44,707 bases of DNA, from the NCBI GenBank assembly GCA_027488335.1, contig JAIYBU010000140.1:1-44707 (forward strand), given 5' to 3'. The DNA comes from Cytophagaceae bacterium. GTDB taxonomy: Bacteria; Bacteroidota; Bacteroidia; Cytophagales; Spirosomataceae. A program made the position numbers and the translations under genes. Each line of letters begins with the position of its first letter. Position 1 is the first letter of the stretch. The notes below the pieces were generated by a model. It searched no databases. It saw only the letters and a list, made by a program, of their open reading frames with translations, and was not told where the DNA came from. Shown here in pieces: positions 17,520-26,835 of this stretch.

Positions 17520-20345
17520 ATGAAACAAATCAAAAAAGCCCTACCGTGCATCTTTGCGGCACTCACTGCCATAAGCAGCTTTAATGCAACGGCTCAAAAA
17601 GCCCCCGACGAAAACCGCTTTACAAAAGTAGTGCTGGGCGAAAAACTCGACGAACCAATGGAAATGACTTTGCTAAAAGATGGCCGAGTTCTGTTCGTCG
17701 AACGTAAAGGAGCATTGAAACAATACAATCCCGAAACTGGTGAAATCAAGACCTTGGCAATGATTCCAGTAAACACCAAATATACCAATGCCAAAGGGGT
17801 AAAGCGTGAAGCCGAAGAAGGATTGATGGGTTTGATTCATGACCCAAATTTTGAGCAAAACCACTGGATTTACATGTACTATGCCGACCCAGATGTAAAT
17901 CAGCATGTTTTGGCTCGTTGGGAATTACGTGGTGAAGAACTCGTGGCCGATTCCAAGAAAATCATGTTAAAAGTGCCTACACAACGTGAAGAATGTTGCC
18001 ATACAGGCGGTGGAATGGTTTTCGATAAAGCAGGAAATCTCTATCTGACAGTTGGAAATAATACTTCAAACAGCGGTACACCTGGCTACGCAAACCTGGA
18101 TGAACGAAAAGGTTGGGAATATTGGGACGACCAACGTGGAGCAGGAAATACAAATAGTTTAACAGGTAAAATATTGAGAATCAAGCCAGAAGCGGATGCA
18201 ACTTACTCAATTCCAAAAGGAAATTTATACGAAACCCTCCCAAACAATGGCGATGGTTTAGTAAAAAAAGAAATCTATACAATGGGACACCGTAACCCGT
18301 GGAGACCTACGATTGACAGCAAAACTGGCTATTTATATTGGGGAGAAGTTGGCCCCGATGCTTCGGTTGATTCAGAGCAAGGCCCACGTGGATACGATGA
18401 ATTTAATCAGGCCCGCAAAGCCTCAAACTTTGGCTGGCCATATTTCATAGGCGATAACAAAGCCTATGCCGATTGGGATTTTGAAACAGGAAAACCTCGT
18501 CCAAATTCTACTTATGACCCAGCTAAACCTGTCAATGATTCGCCCAATAACACGGGTTTAAAAAATCTTCCTCCTGCACAAAAAGCATTCATTTGGTATC
18601 CTTATGGTATTTCAGAAGAATTTCCTTTGGTTGGAAGTTCAGGCCGTAGTGCTACTGGCGGCCCAGTTTTCCATAAATCAGATTTTCCTAACGGAAAGCG
18701 TGTTTTCCCTGACTATTACGAAGGAAAATGGCTGATTGTAGAGTTTATGCGTGGTTGGATTATGGCCGTAACAATGGATGAAAACGGTAACTATAAATCA
18801 ATGGAACGCTTCATGCCAAGCACTGATTTCGGTAGTGCAATCGACATGGATTTTGCACCCGATGGCGACCTCTATGTATTAGAATACGGCTCAGCTTGGT
18901 TTAGAGGAAACGATAATGCTCGCCTCGTAAAAGTAGAATACAACGGTGGAAATCGTATGCCAAAAGTAGTGGCAAAAGCTGATAATCTGACAGGTTCAGC
19001 TCCTTTGAAAGTAAATCTTTCATCAGCAGGTACTAACGACCCCGATGGCGATAAACTAACGTATTTGTGGGAGGTAAAAAGCAAAGCAGGCAAGAAAGTT
19101 TTCAAAACCGAAAATGCTACCGTTTTACTTGATAAAGCAGGAGTTTATGACGTAACTCTAACCGTAAAAGATGGAAAAGGCGAAGAAAACAGCGAATCGC
19201 TTGAAATAAAAGTTGGAAACGAACCACCAGCAGTAGCTTTTAATATCAAAAAAGGAAATAAAACTTTCTATTTTCCAAATAAACCAATCGACTACGAAGT
19301 AACGGTTTCAGATAAAGAAGATGGTAGCTTGACAAACGGAAAAATCAAACCTGAGCAAGTAGCCGTAAGCATTGATTATATGCCAATTGGCTATGATAAA
19401 ATCGAAGCATCACAAAATCACCGTGGTGTTGATGCCGTAGCGTTTGCATCCATGGGCGAGCGTTTGATGGCTAAAAGTGATTGTAAATCTTGCCACATTG
19501 TTGATGTAAAATCGGTGGGACCAAGCCTTAAAGATGTAGCCAACAAATACAAAGGCGATACCAAAGCGGTTGAATACCTTTCTAAGAAAATTATCAATGG
19601 TGGCGGTGGTGTTTGGGGCGACCACGTAATGGCAGCTCACCCACAAATTTCGATGGCCGAAGCCAACATAATAGTTGATTATATTTTAAATATAAACGAG
19701 CCAAAAACTGCCAAATCAATGGCAACACAAGGTAGCTATTCTACCAAAATCCCTGATGGTCAGAAATCTAACGGAACCTATATTTTGCGTGCCGCTTACA
19801 AAGATAAAGGCACGAAAGTAATGAAATCACTTTCAACTGAAGATGTAGTGGTGCTGAAAAGCCCAACATTAAACCCTGAATTAGCCGACAAATCTAAAGG
19901 TACACAGTTGGTAATTACACCTGGTCGTTCGTTCTCAATGGTAGGCGATAAATCATATTTGGGCTATACCAATGTTGACTTAACGGGTATCAGCGAAATC
20001 GAGGTTACTGCCCAAGCACAAACACGTGTAGGTGCAGCAGGTGGTGTTATTGAGCTTCACCTTGATTCACCAACGGGTGCTTTGATTGGAACAAGTGATA
20101 AAATCGAGCCAAGAGAAATGCGTATGGGACCGCCACCAGCGGCACCTGCTCAACCAGCAGCTACTGGAACGCCAGCCGCTGCCGCCGCACCACCAGCTCG
20201 CCCAAATATGAATAGTAAGCTCAAGATAAACGTTCCTCAAAACGCTGGTCAGCACGATGTGTATTTAGTTTTCAGAAATGATAAAGCTAAGGATACACAA
20301 ATCGTTATGGCAGTTTCAGCGATTGAGTTTAAAGCCAGCGAATAA
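17520..20345 (+). CDS. Periplasmic sugar dehydrogenase (sGDH/sorbosone type) fused to PKD, cytochrome c and CBM6-like domains
   Basis: Starting at the ATG at 17520 gives 941 residues with a clean signal peptide (ending NATAQ). The open frame extends upstream to a TTG at 17325, but that would bury the signal peptide. Domains: a glucose/sorbosone dehydrogenase beta-propeller (about 35-470, with HTGGGMVFDKAGNLYLTVGN and GHRNPW), a PKD domain (about 480-567, DPDGDKLTYLWEV), a class I cytochrome c with CKSCH (C655, C658, H659), and a C-terminal CBM6-like beta domain interrupted by a proline/alanine-rich insert. It would oxidise a sugar or alditol in the periplasm and pass electrons to its own haem; PQQ or another cofactor is unproven. 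It is divergent from the NUDIX regulator. A terminator follows. Confidence 0.88.
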   Translation: MKQIKKALPCIFAALTAISSFNATAQKAPDENRFTKVVLGEKLDEPMEMTLLKDGRVLFVERKGALKQYNPETGEIKTLAMIPVNTKYTNAKGVKREAEEGLMGLIHDPNFEQNHWIYMYYADPDVNQHVLARWELRGEELVADSKKIMLKVPTQREECCHTGGGMVFDKAGNLYLTVGNNTSNSGTPGYANLDERKGWEYWDDQRGAGNTNSLTGKILRIKPEADATYSIPKGNLYETLPNNGDGLVKKEIYTMGHRNPWRPTIDSKTGYLYWGEVGPDASVDSEQGPRGYDEFNQARKASNFGWPYFIGDNKAYADWDFETGKPRPNSTYDPAKPVNDSPNNTGLKNLPPAQKAFIWYPYGISEEFPLVGSSGRSATGGPVFHKSDFPNGKRVFPDYYEGKWLIVEFMRGWIMAVTMDENGNYKSMERFMPSTDFGSAIDMDFAPDGDLYVLEYGSAWFRGNDNARLVKVEYNGGNRMPKVVAKADNLTGSAPLKVNLSSAGTNDPDGDKLTYLWEVKSKAGKKVFKTENATVLLDKAGVYDVTLTVKDGKGEENSESLEIKVGNEPPAVAFNIKKGNKTFYFPNKPIDYEVTVSDKEDGSLTNGKIKPEQVAVSIDYMPIGYDKIEASQNHRGVDAVAFASMGERLMAKSDCKSCHIVDVKSVGPSLKDVANKYKGDTKAVEYLSKKIINGGGGVWGDHVMAAHPQISMAEANIIVDYILNINEPKTAKSMATQGSYSTKIPDGQKSNGTYILRAAYKDKGTKVMKSLSTEDVVVLKSPTLNPELADKSKGTQLVITPGRSFSMVGDKSYLGYTNVDLTGISEIEVTAQAQTRVGAAGGVIELHLDSPTGALIGTSDKIEPREMRMGPPPAAPAQPAATGTPAAAAAPPARPNMNSKLKINVPQNAGQHDVYLVFRNDKAKDTQIVMAVSAIEFKASE

Positions 20346-20367
20346 ACCCTAAGATAAATCCAGTGCC

Positions 20368-20400
20368 GAGAATTGGGCGTAAAAGCCCAATTCTCTCTTT
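20368..20400 (+). terminator. Intrinsic terminator after the dehydrogenase-cytochrome gene
   Basis: A perfect 11-bp stem (20368-20378 with 20385-20395) has a 6-base loop and is followed by TCTTT. It lies 22 bp past the stop codon and separates this gene from the isomerase-fold gene at 20474. Confidence 0.8.
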
Positions 20401-20473
20401 CAAGCCTTACGCCACACGTCTCCCTCCCACCCTTTCAAACGCATAAACAAACCTATAATTACTAACAATTAAG

Positions 20474-21400
20474 ATGCAAAACAGAAGAGATTTTCTTAAA
20501 AATACAGGAGCGTTCGCACTTGGCGGTTTGATATTACCCCATTTTGCCGATGCCTTTGGCGAACCGCAAAAAGTCAAAAACTTTGGTGTACAATTATTCA
20601 CAACCATGTCGGTTATAGACAAAGACGTGACGGGTACATTAAAGCAAATTGCAGGAATCGGCTACAAAGAAATCGAATCGGCCTTTAGTATGAAAGGTGG
20701 TTTTTATGGCATGAAACCCAAAGAATTTGCAAAATTGGTTTCAGATTTAGGCATGTCGTGGCAAGCACACCACGTGAGTGGAGCTCCATTCAATCGTCCA
20801 GCTCCACGTCCTGCTGCCGATGGTACAACTGCACCTGCTCGTCCAGCCATGCCACCCATGAAAAACTTACTAAATAATACACAAGAAATTGTTGATGAAG
20901 TAGCCGAAGGTGGAGCAAAATATTTGGTTTGTGCCAGTATTCCTGTCAATAAAATGGAAGAGATAAAACTCTCACTCGAAATCCTTCAAAAAGCGGGCGA
21001 AGCTGCCAAAAAAGCAGGTTTAACTTTTGTTTTTCATAACCATACCGCCGAGTTTGAAACAATTGAAGGGCAGCGTCCTTTCGATATGATGGCCTCACAA
21101 ATTAGCCCTGATTTACTTAAATTTGAAATTGACCTTGCTTGGGCAACCAAAGCAGGTGTAAATATCCCAGAATTATTCCAAAAACACCCAGGTCGTTTCC
21201 CTCTTTTCCACGTAAAAGATTTGAATAAAGAAACACAAAAACCAGTGGAAGTTGGTACAGGTTATATTGATTTCAAGCCGATTTTTGCAGCCGCTAAAAC
21301 GGCAGGTGTAAAACACTACTTCGTTGAGCAAGACGGAGCTCCATCACCAGTTGATAACCTTACAACGAGCTTCAATAATTTGAAGAAAATTGTTTCTTAG
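20474..21400 (+). CDS. Tat-exported sugar phosphate isomerase/epimerase-like TIM-barrel protein
   Basis: This is a 308-residue protein with a twin-arginine signal (NRRDFLK at residues 3-9, then a hydrophobic stretch). The rest is an AP-endonuclease-2/xylose-isomerase-like TIM barrel. Likely metal-site segments are FHNHTAEFE, FEIDLAW, FHVKDLN and FVEQDGAPS. Periplasmic members in Bacteroidota often accompany sugar dehydrogenases, and some act on 3-keto-glycosides rather than sugar phosphates; assigning that here is inference. A proline/alanine-rich loop after about residue 110 (PRPAADGTTAPARPAMPP) interrupts the barrel, and similar inserts occur in two neighbouring genes. The exact reaction is unknown. 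Confidence 0.85.
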   Translation: MQNRRDFLKNTGAFALGGLILPHFADAFGEPQKVKNFGVQLFTTMSVIDKDVTGTLKQIAGIGYKEIESAFSMKGGFYGMKPKEFAKLVSDLGMSWQAHHVSGAPFNRPAPRPAADGTTAPARPAMPPMKNLLNNTQEIVDEVAEGGAKYLVCASIPVNKMEEIKLSLEILQKAGEAAKKAGLTFVFHNHTAEFETIEGQRPFDMMASQISPDLLKFEIDLAWATKAGVNIPELFQKHPGRFPLFHVKDLNKETQKPVEVGTGYIDFKPIFAAAKTAGVKHYFVEQDGAPSPVDNLTTSFNNLKKIVS

Positions 21401-21409
21401 ATAAGTCGA

Positions 21410-21470
21410 TAGTCAACAGTAAGTTAAATTTATCTTTTTGGTGTGGACTATGGACTGCCGACAGTGGACT
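21410..21470. repeat. Short GACT/CAACAGT-type intergenic repeat region
   Basis: Directly after the isomerase stop comes GATAGTCAACAGT. About 20 bases later a cluster of related words follows (GGACTATGGACTGCCGACAGTGGACT). A similar GATAGTCAAC run directly follows the stop at 43462. This suggests a dispersed intergenic repeat, but with only two degenerate copies the call is weak. Confidence 0.35.
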
Positions 21471-21505
21471 AAAACTCATCTATTCACCCTATAAAATCTA
21501 TCAAA

Positions 21506-23176
21506 ATGAAATCAAATCGCCGAAATTTCATTCAAAAATTAGGTTTAAGTGCAACAGGTTTAGGCACAGCAAGCTTAGGGCTTGGTTCTACGCTTACTTC
21601 TGAAGCACAAGGTTTTAAACCTAAAGAAAAAGAAGACGAACAAGTACTTTTCGTTGGTGATAATATTGCGGTTGCCAATACAAAGTATGGAAAAGTAAGA
21701 GGATATATCTTGCGAGGAATCCATACATTTCTGGGAATTCCTTACGGTGCAGATACTTCGGGCGAAAACCGTTTTATGCCTCCACAAAAACCAAAGCCTT
21801 GGACAGAAATAAAACCAGCGGTTTGGTGGGGAAATTCTGCTCCACAGATTATGGAAAAACGCTACGCCAACGAATACGCTTCGTTTGTTGACCATTGGAA
21901 TTATGACGATGTAAGCGAAGATTGTTTAAAAATAAATGTTTGGACACCTGCTCTTGACTCGAAAAAACGCCCTGTAATTGTTTGGCTTCATGGCGGCGGA
22001 TTTGTCAACGGCAATGGTATTGAGCAAGATGGCTATCATGGCGAAAATCTCAGCCGATTTGGTGATGTAGTTTTCTGTTCACTCAACCATCGTTTAGGAG
22101 CTTTAGGATTCACCAACTTAGCCAAAGCAGGTGGCGAAAAATTAGCAGCTTCGGGAAATGTTGGAATGTTGGATATTGTAGCAGCACTCGAATGGGTGCG
22201 TGATAATATCGCTAATTTCGGTGGCGATGCCAATAATGTTACTATCATTGGTCAATCGGGCGGCGGAGCGAAAGTTTCTTCACTTACGGCCATGCCTTCG
22301 GCCAAAGGCTTATTCCATAAAGCAGTGGCTCTGAGTGGTTCATCATTAAGTGGATTATCAAAGGAATACTCTGAAAAATTGGGCGAGATGGTACTAAAAG
22401 AAGCAGGTTTAAGGCCAAATGAAATCGGAAAATTACAGCAAATTCCGTGGAGAGAATACATTGACATTGCCAATCGTGCTACGGCTAAAATGGCCGATGA
22501 AGCCAAACGCATGAATCTCGCTCGTGGTGGCTTTGCACCAGTTGCAGATGGGCGTTTCTTAGATGAAGGTACATTTTATGCAAGCAATTCGCACTTTTCG
22601 GCCGATATTCCGATGATTATCTGTACTACTTTCAACGAACAATCGCCAAGTAGAGTCGATGCTTCGCTCGAAAACATTGGAATCGGCGATGTGAAAGAAA
22701 AACTCAAATCTCGCTTCGGCGATAAAACTGGTGAAATTGTGGATAGTTATGCCAAGGTTTTCCCTGATAAAAAACCCGTAGAAATTTGGTCGATGATAAT
22801 GAGTAATCGTAAGAGTGCCATTGCCACAGCCGATGCCAAAGCCAAACAAAAAGCACCTGTTTATTTGGCATGGTTTGGTTTTCAGCCACCACTTTTCGAT
22901 GGCCGTATGCGTGCCTTCCACTGCGATGACATTTGTTTTTGGTTCTATAACACCGACCTTATGCTTACGCACACGGGCGGTGGAGCAAGGCCAAGACGAC
23001 TTTCGGAGAAAATGGCAAAATCATTTGTAAATTTTGCTCGAACAGGAAATCCAAACGGTGGAGGTTTGCCAAATTGGGCAAGATATACATCAGAAAAAGG
23101 CGAAACCATGATTCTGAATGATGAATGTATTTTGAAAAATGACCCTGACCGTGAAGCGAGAAAAGCTTTGAGTTAG
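21506..23176 (+). CDS. Tat-exported type B carboxylesterase
   Basis: This 556-residue protein carries a twin-arginine signal (NRRNF near residue 4, then a glycine/leucine-rich core). The body is a type B carboxylesterase/cholinesterase-fold hydrolase. It shows the EDCLKINVWTP signature, the oxyanion-hole HGGGFVNG, the nucleophile in GQSGGG (Ser251), and the histidine segment AFHCDDICFWF (His472). Length fits the family. It follows the isomerase gene by 105 bp and probably acts in the periplasm on acyl, aryl or methyl esters of sugars. That would suit a locus handling decorated plant glycans, but the substrate is not determined. Nothing indicates truncation. Confidence 0.9.
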   Translation: MKSNRRNFIQKLGLSATGLGTASLGLGSTLTSEAQGFKPKEKEDEQVLFVGDNIAVANTKYGKVRGYILRGIHTFLGIPYGADTSGENRFMPPQKPKPWTEIKPAVWWGNSAPQIMEKRYANEYASFVDHWNYDDVSEDCLKINVWTPALDSKKRPVIVWLHGGGFVNGNGIEQDGYHGENLSRFGDVVFCSLNHRLGALGFTNLAKAGGEKLAASGNVGMLDIVAALEWVRDNIANFGGDANNVTIIGQSGGGAKVSSLTAMPSAKGLFHKAVALSGSSLSGLSKEYSEKLGEMVLKEAGLRPNEIGKLQQIPWREYIDIANRATAKMADEAKRMNLARGGFAPVADGRFLDEGTFYASNSHFSADIPMIICTTFNEQSPSRVDASLENIGIGDVKEKLKSRFGDKTGEIVDSYAKVFPDKKPVEIWSMIMSNRKSAIATADAKAKQKAPVYLAWFGFQPPLFDGRMRAFHCDDICFWFYNTDLMLTHTGGGARPRRLSEKMAKSFVNFARTGNPNGGGLPNWARYTSEKGETMILNDECILKNDPDREARKALS

Positions 23177-23205
23177 AATAAATTATAGCCAAGATTCATT
23201 AAATT

Positions 23206-23363
23206 ATTCATTGCCGTCTGCTTTAGCTGACGGATGAGCAAAGTGCAAAAAATCCTTATCGGCTTTAGTCAAAATTCTATAAAAGTTTTGGCTAAAGCCA
23301 ATTTGTTTTCTGTTATTTATCCGTTGGTTAAAAACCAGCTGAGCAACACCGACGGCAATGAAT
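23206..23363. repeat. Nested inverted-repeat element (REP/BIME-like), first copy type
   Basis: The element is bounded by perfect 13-bp inverted ends (23206-23218 and 23351-23363, core CATTGCCGTC/GACGGCAATG). Inside lies a 14-bp inverted pair with one mismatch (23261-23274 with 23286-23299, GGCTTTAG/CTAAAGCC), plus a small CCGTC...GACGG hairpin next to the left end. No coding potential is seen. The organisation resembles the element at 40917-41095, though the sequences differ. RNA hairpins or a RAYT-mobilised repeat are possible explanations. Confidence 0.7.
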
Positions 23364-23439
23364 TTTGAAAATGAATTAGAAAATTAAATACAATTATTAA
23401 AAAAACTATATTTAGCATAAAATCTGACAAGAAATCTAC

Positions 23440-23447
23440 TATATTTG
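23440..23447 (+). promoter_or_regulatory. Putative -7 box upstream of the esterase gene
   Basis: TATATTTG matches TAnnTTTG and lies 29 bp before the ATG at 23477. No good TTG is found at the expected upstream distance, so this is a half-supported promoter. Confidence 0.4.
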
Positions 23448-23476
23448 ATTTTTATTCAACCTTATACTACGACTTA

Positions 23477-24355
23477 ATGAAACGTTTACTTTGGCTATTT
23501 TTAACGATAGGCTCTTTCGCTACTTATGCCCAGCAAGGAAGCATAAAAGAAAGCATAAAAATCAAAAGTAGCACCCTCGGCAAAGATGTTGAATACAGCA
23601 TTTATCTCCCTGCCGACTACGACAAGACCAATCGTCAATATCCTGTCCTTTATCTACTTCACGGCTACACCGATGATGAAACTGGCTGGACACAATTTGG
23701 CCAAACGCCCGAAATTGCCGACCGCACCATCAATAGTGGTGAAGCTCCACCAATGATTATTGTTATGCCCGATGCAGGAGTTTCATGGTACATGAATAGC
23801 TTCGATGGCAAAACCAAATTTGAAGATTTCTTCATTAAAGAATTTATTCCTTACATCGAATCAAATTACAGAATTCGTGCAAAAAAAGAGTTCAGAGCAG
23901 TAGCGGGCCTTTCGATGGGCGGACTCGGAACGTTACTTTTTTCTACCAAACACCCTGATATGTTTGTGGCAGCCGCCCCACTCAGTGCAGCTATTTGGAC
24001 TGATGAGGAAGTAGTTACACAAAATGCAGATAATACTCGCTGGAACGCCGTTTTCGGCGACTTATATGGCAAAGATTTAAAAGGGAAGGAGCGTTTGACC
24101 GAACATTACTACCAAAATGCCCCCATAAAAATTGTAGAAACTGCCAATGCCGATGATTTGAAAAAGGTAAAATTCTATATCGACTGTGGCGATGATGATT
24201 TCTTGATAAAAGGCAATATGGCCTTGCACGCTATGATGATTGACAAGAAAATCCCACATGAATTTAGAGTACGTGACGGCGGACATACGTGGTCATATTG
24301 GCGTACAGCTCTGCCTGAAGTTATGAAATTTGTAGGCGAAAGTTTCAAAAGATAA
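23477..24355 (+). CDS. Exported alpha/beta-hydrolase esterase (feruloyl esterase/XynZ-like)
   Basis: This 292-residue secreted enzyme has a signal peptide (1-19, ending TYAQ). It is an esterase D/feruloyl-esterase-like alpha/beta hydrolase. The catalytic elements are visible: LLHGYTDDE oxyanion region, nucleophile Ser146 in GLSMGG, an acid in CGDDDF (D239-D241), and His270 in GGHTWSYW. Relatives cleave hydroxycinnamoyl or acetyl esters from plant polysaccharides. A putative promoter box and the nested repeat element lie upstream. The GMC small-subunit gene starts about 100 bp downstream. The substrate is inferred from family only. Confidence 0.88.
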   Translation: MKRLLWLFLTIGSFATYAQQGSIKESIKIKSSTLGKDVEYSIYLPADYDKTNRQYPVLYLLHGYTDDETGWTQFGQTPEIADRTINSGEAPPMIIVMPDAGVSWYMNSFDGKTKFEDFFIKEFIPYIESNYRIRAKKEFRAVAGLSMGGLGTLLFSTKHPDMFVAAAPLSAAIWTDEEVVTQNADNTRWNAVFGDLYGKDLKGKERLTEHYYQNAPIKIVETANADDLKKVKFYIDCGDDDFLIKGNMALHAMMIDKKIPHEFRVRDGGHTWSYWRTALPEVMKFVGESFKR

Positions 24356-24457
24356 TTTTGAATGAATGGATAATACCGTAAATAACAATCTGTGACCTTC
24401 ATTTTTTATTCTTTCTATCGCTCATACCACCATTACAAAACAAAACTAAAATATATC

Positions 24458-24988
24458 ATGAATCGTAGAGAAGCCATACAAAGAGCCACCCTCCTACTCG
24501 GAGGTGTACTTTCTGCACCATTAATGGCAGGTGCAATGGGGCAAATCCTCAATACTGGCGAAAGCATTGCAGTAACAGCCGACCAAGCTGCTTTATTGGC
24601 CGAAGTAGCCGACATTATTATTCCAACCACTGGCACACCAGGAGCAAAAGCAGCGGGCGTCGAAAAATTTATTGTGCGTGTCGTGCGTGATTGTTTCGAG
24701 AAACCAGAACAAGAAAAATTCTATGCTGGATTAGCCAAACTCGATGCTGATAGTCAAGCAAAATTCGGAAAAGGTTTCATGGCACTGGATGTAGCTCAGA
24801 AAAACGAAATGGTCAAACAAAGCACAATTGACAATAAAGCATTTTTCACTCAAATGAAAGGCTTAACCGTAACAGGATATTTTACCTCTGAAATTGGAGC
24901 AACGCAGGCTTTAGAATACTTACCAATTCCAGGAAAATTTGAAGCTTGTATCCCGCTTAAACCAGGTCAAAAAGCTTGGGCATTATAA
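24458..24988 (+). CDS. Gluconate 2-dehydrogenase subunit 3-family protein (Tat-exported GMC small subunit)
   Basis: The ATG at 24458 gives 176 residues starting MNRREAIQRATLLLGG, a twin-arginine-type signal. A longer reading from GTG at 24392 would hide that signal. The body matches the gluconate 2-dehydrogenase subunit 3 family (EVADIIIPTTGTPGAKAAGVEKFI, conserved GYFTSEIGATQALEYLPIPG). In this family the small subunit carries the Tat signal and hitch-hikes the FAD subunit across the membrane. Here the large GMC subunit follows 111 bp downstream and lacks any signal of its own, which fits that arrangement. No dedicated multihaem cytochrome subunit is adjacent, so the electron acceptor must be elsewhere. 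Confidence 0.9.
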   Translation: MNRREAIQRATLLLGGVLSAPLMAGAMGQILNTGESIAVTADQAALLAEVADIIIPTTGTPGAKAAGVEKFIVRVVRDCFEKPEQEKFYAGLAKLDADSQAKFGKGFMALDVAQKNEMVKQSTIDNKAFFTQMKGLTVTGYFTSEIGATQALEYLPIPGKFEACIPLKPGQKAWAL

Positions 24989-25099
24989 TTAAGACATTAG
25001 ATTACGGACAAGAGAGTTTTCATCAACCGAACAATCTCATGTCTATCGTCTTTTATCTAAATTTTCAGACATAAATAAAACTCTAATTAGCATTAAACA

Positions 25100-26815
25100 A
25101 TGGCAAACTTAAATATAGATTTAATCAAAGACCAAACTTACGATGCCATCGTAATCGGCTCGGGTATATCAGGAGGTTGGGCAGCAAAAGAATTGACCGA
25201 AAAAGGAATGCGAGTATTGATGCTCGAAAAAGGCCGCCAACTCGAACACGTAACAGGCTACGAAAACGCCATGAAAGCACCGTGGGAAAGCCAATATAAT
25301 GGCCGCCTTACAGTTGCACAAAAAGAAAGTCATCCAAAATTATCTCGTGATTATCCGTACAACGAAATGAGCGAAAAGTATTGGATGAACGACTCTGACG
25401 CTCTCTATAAAGAAGAAAAACGTTTCGACTGGTACAGACCAAATATTGTTGGTGGAAAGTCAATCATGTGGGGACGTCAGTCCTATCGTTTGAGCGACAT
25501 AGATTTTGAAGCTAACTTAAAAGATGGAATTGCCGTTGACTGGCCGATTCGCTACAAAGATATTGCTCCGTGGTATTCATACGTTGAAAAATTTGCAGGT
25601 ATTTCGGGCGAAAAACTCGGTTTACCTCAATTGCCAGATAGTGATTTTCTGCCACCAATGGAAATGTACTGTGTTGAAAAAGAAGTTCGTAAACGCCTTG
25701 AAAAAAACTTCCCAGGCCGCACAATGACTATCGGTCGTGTGGCTAACCTTTCAGAAGCTCGTAAAGAACAGTTAGGAGTTGGTCGTGCCGCTTGCCAATA
25801 CAGAAATAAATGTGCCTTGGGTTGCCCATTCGGTGCGTATTTCAGTACACAATCGTGTACGTTGCCTCCTGCTGCCAAAACTGGCCGCCTAACGCTTCGT
25901 CCAGATTCGGTGGCTAAAGAAATTTTATTTGATAATAAAACTCAAAAAGCTACGGGTGTTCGTATCATTGATACTCAAACGCATGATGTTCGTGAGTTTT
26001 ACGCAAAAATCATCTTCGTTTGCGGAAGTACGTTGGGTTCTACGACATTGATGCTTAACTCAAAATCAGAGCGTTTCCCGAATGGATTCGGTAATGATTC
26101 TGGTCAACTCGGACATAATTTAATGGACCACCACTTCCGTACGGGTGCATCAGGCGAATGGGAAGGCGATTTAGACAAATACTATTCAGGCCGACGTGCC
26201 AATGGTATTTATGTGCCACGTTACCGCAATATTGGCTCAGACAAACGTGATTACATCCGTGGTTTTGGTTATCAAGGTGGTGGTAGCCGTCAAGGATGGC
26301 AACGCAACGTAGCCGAATTGAGCTTCGGAGCAGATTTCAAAGAAGAACTAACAAAACCAGGTAACTGGACGATGGGCTTCGGTGGTTTCGGTGAAACACT
26401 TCCTTATTTTGAAAACCGTGTATATCTACACCCAACCGAAAAAGATAAGTGGGGACTTCCTTTACCAGTTTTTGATGCTGAATTGAAAGAAAACGAGAAG
26501 AAGATGCGTATCGACATGCAAAATGATGCCGTTGAAATGCTCGAAAAATCAGGTGTGAAAAACGTAAAAGGCTACGACCGTGGCTCATATTTGGGTATGG
26601 CGATTCACGAAATGGGAACAGCCCGCATGGGTCGTGACCCTAAGACTTCGGTCTTGAATGGTAATAATCAAGTTTGGGGAGCGAAAAACGTTTTCGTAAC
26701 TGATGGCTCAGCAATGACATCAGCATCGTGCGTAAATCCTTCGCTTACATACATGGCTCTTACAGCTCGTGCAGCTGACTTTGCCGTAAATGAATTGAAG
26801 AAAAAGAATTTGTAA
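25100..26815 (+). CDS. GMC-family FAD sugar dehydrogenase, large subunit with probable Fe-S cluster
   Basis: This is a 571-residue GMC oxidoreductase. The FAD-binding motif GSGISGG (from G20) is followed by the ELTEKGMRVLMLEKG dinucleotide fold. Active-site residues appear as H503 in HEMGTARMG and N546 in CVNPSLTYMALTARAADF. Cysteines C232, C238 and C242 (CQYRNKCALGCPFGA) have the spacing seen in the [3Fe-4S]-bearing subunit of bacterial FAD-glucose dehydrogenase, so a cluster is likely. There is no signal peptide; export should occur with the Tat-bearing subunit encoded just upstream. Members oxidise sugars, including glycoside C3-OH groups to 3-keto-glycosides; which hydroxyl is attacked here cannot be read. 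A strong terminator follows. Confidence 0.92.
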   Translation: MANLNIDLIKDQTYDAIVIGSGISGGWAAKELTEKGMRVLMLEKGRQLEHVTGYENAMKAPWESQYNGRLTVAQKESHPKLSRDYPYNEMSEKYWMNDSDALYKEEKRFDWYRPNIVGGKSIMWGRQSYRLSDIDFEANLKDGIAVDWPIRYKDIAPWYSYVEKFAGISGEKLGLPQLPDSDFLPPMEMYCVEKEVRKRLEKNFPGRTMTIGRVANLSEARKEQLGVGRAACQYRNKCALGCPFGAYFSTQSCTLPPAAKTGRLTLRPDSVAKEILFDNKTQKATGVRIIDTQTHDVREFYAKIIFVCGSTLGSTTLMLNSKSERFPNGFGNDSGQLGHNLMDHHFRTGASGEWEGDLDKYYSGRRANGIYVPRYRNIGSDKRDYIRGFGYQGGGSRQGWQRNVAELSFGADFKEELTKPGNWTMGFGGFGETLPYFENRVYLHPTEKDKWGLPLPVFDAELKENEKKMRIDMQNDAVEMLEKSGVKNVKGYDRGSYLGMAIHEMGTARMGRDPKTSVLNGNNQVWGAKNVFVTDGSAMTSASCVNPSLTYMALTARAADFAVNELKKKNL

Positions 26816-26835
26816 GTAATTCTTTGACAATCTTT

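Noticed and set aside
22559..22972. 137-codon minus-strand frame inside the carboxylesterase
   Set aside because: Shadow of the esterase reading frame; no motif or start signal.
24392..24457. GTG-started extension of the GMC small subunit
   Set aside because: The Tat signal starts at the ATG at 24458; the extension would mask it.
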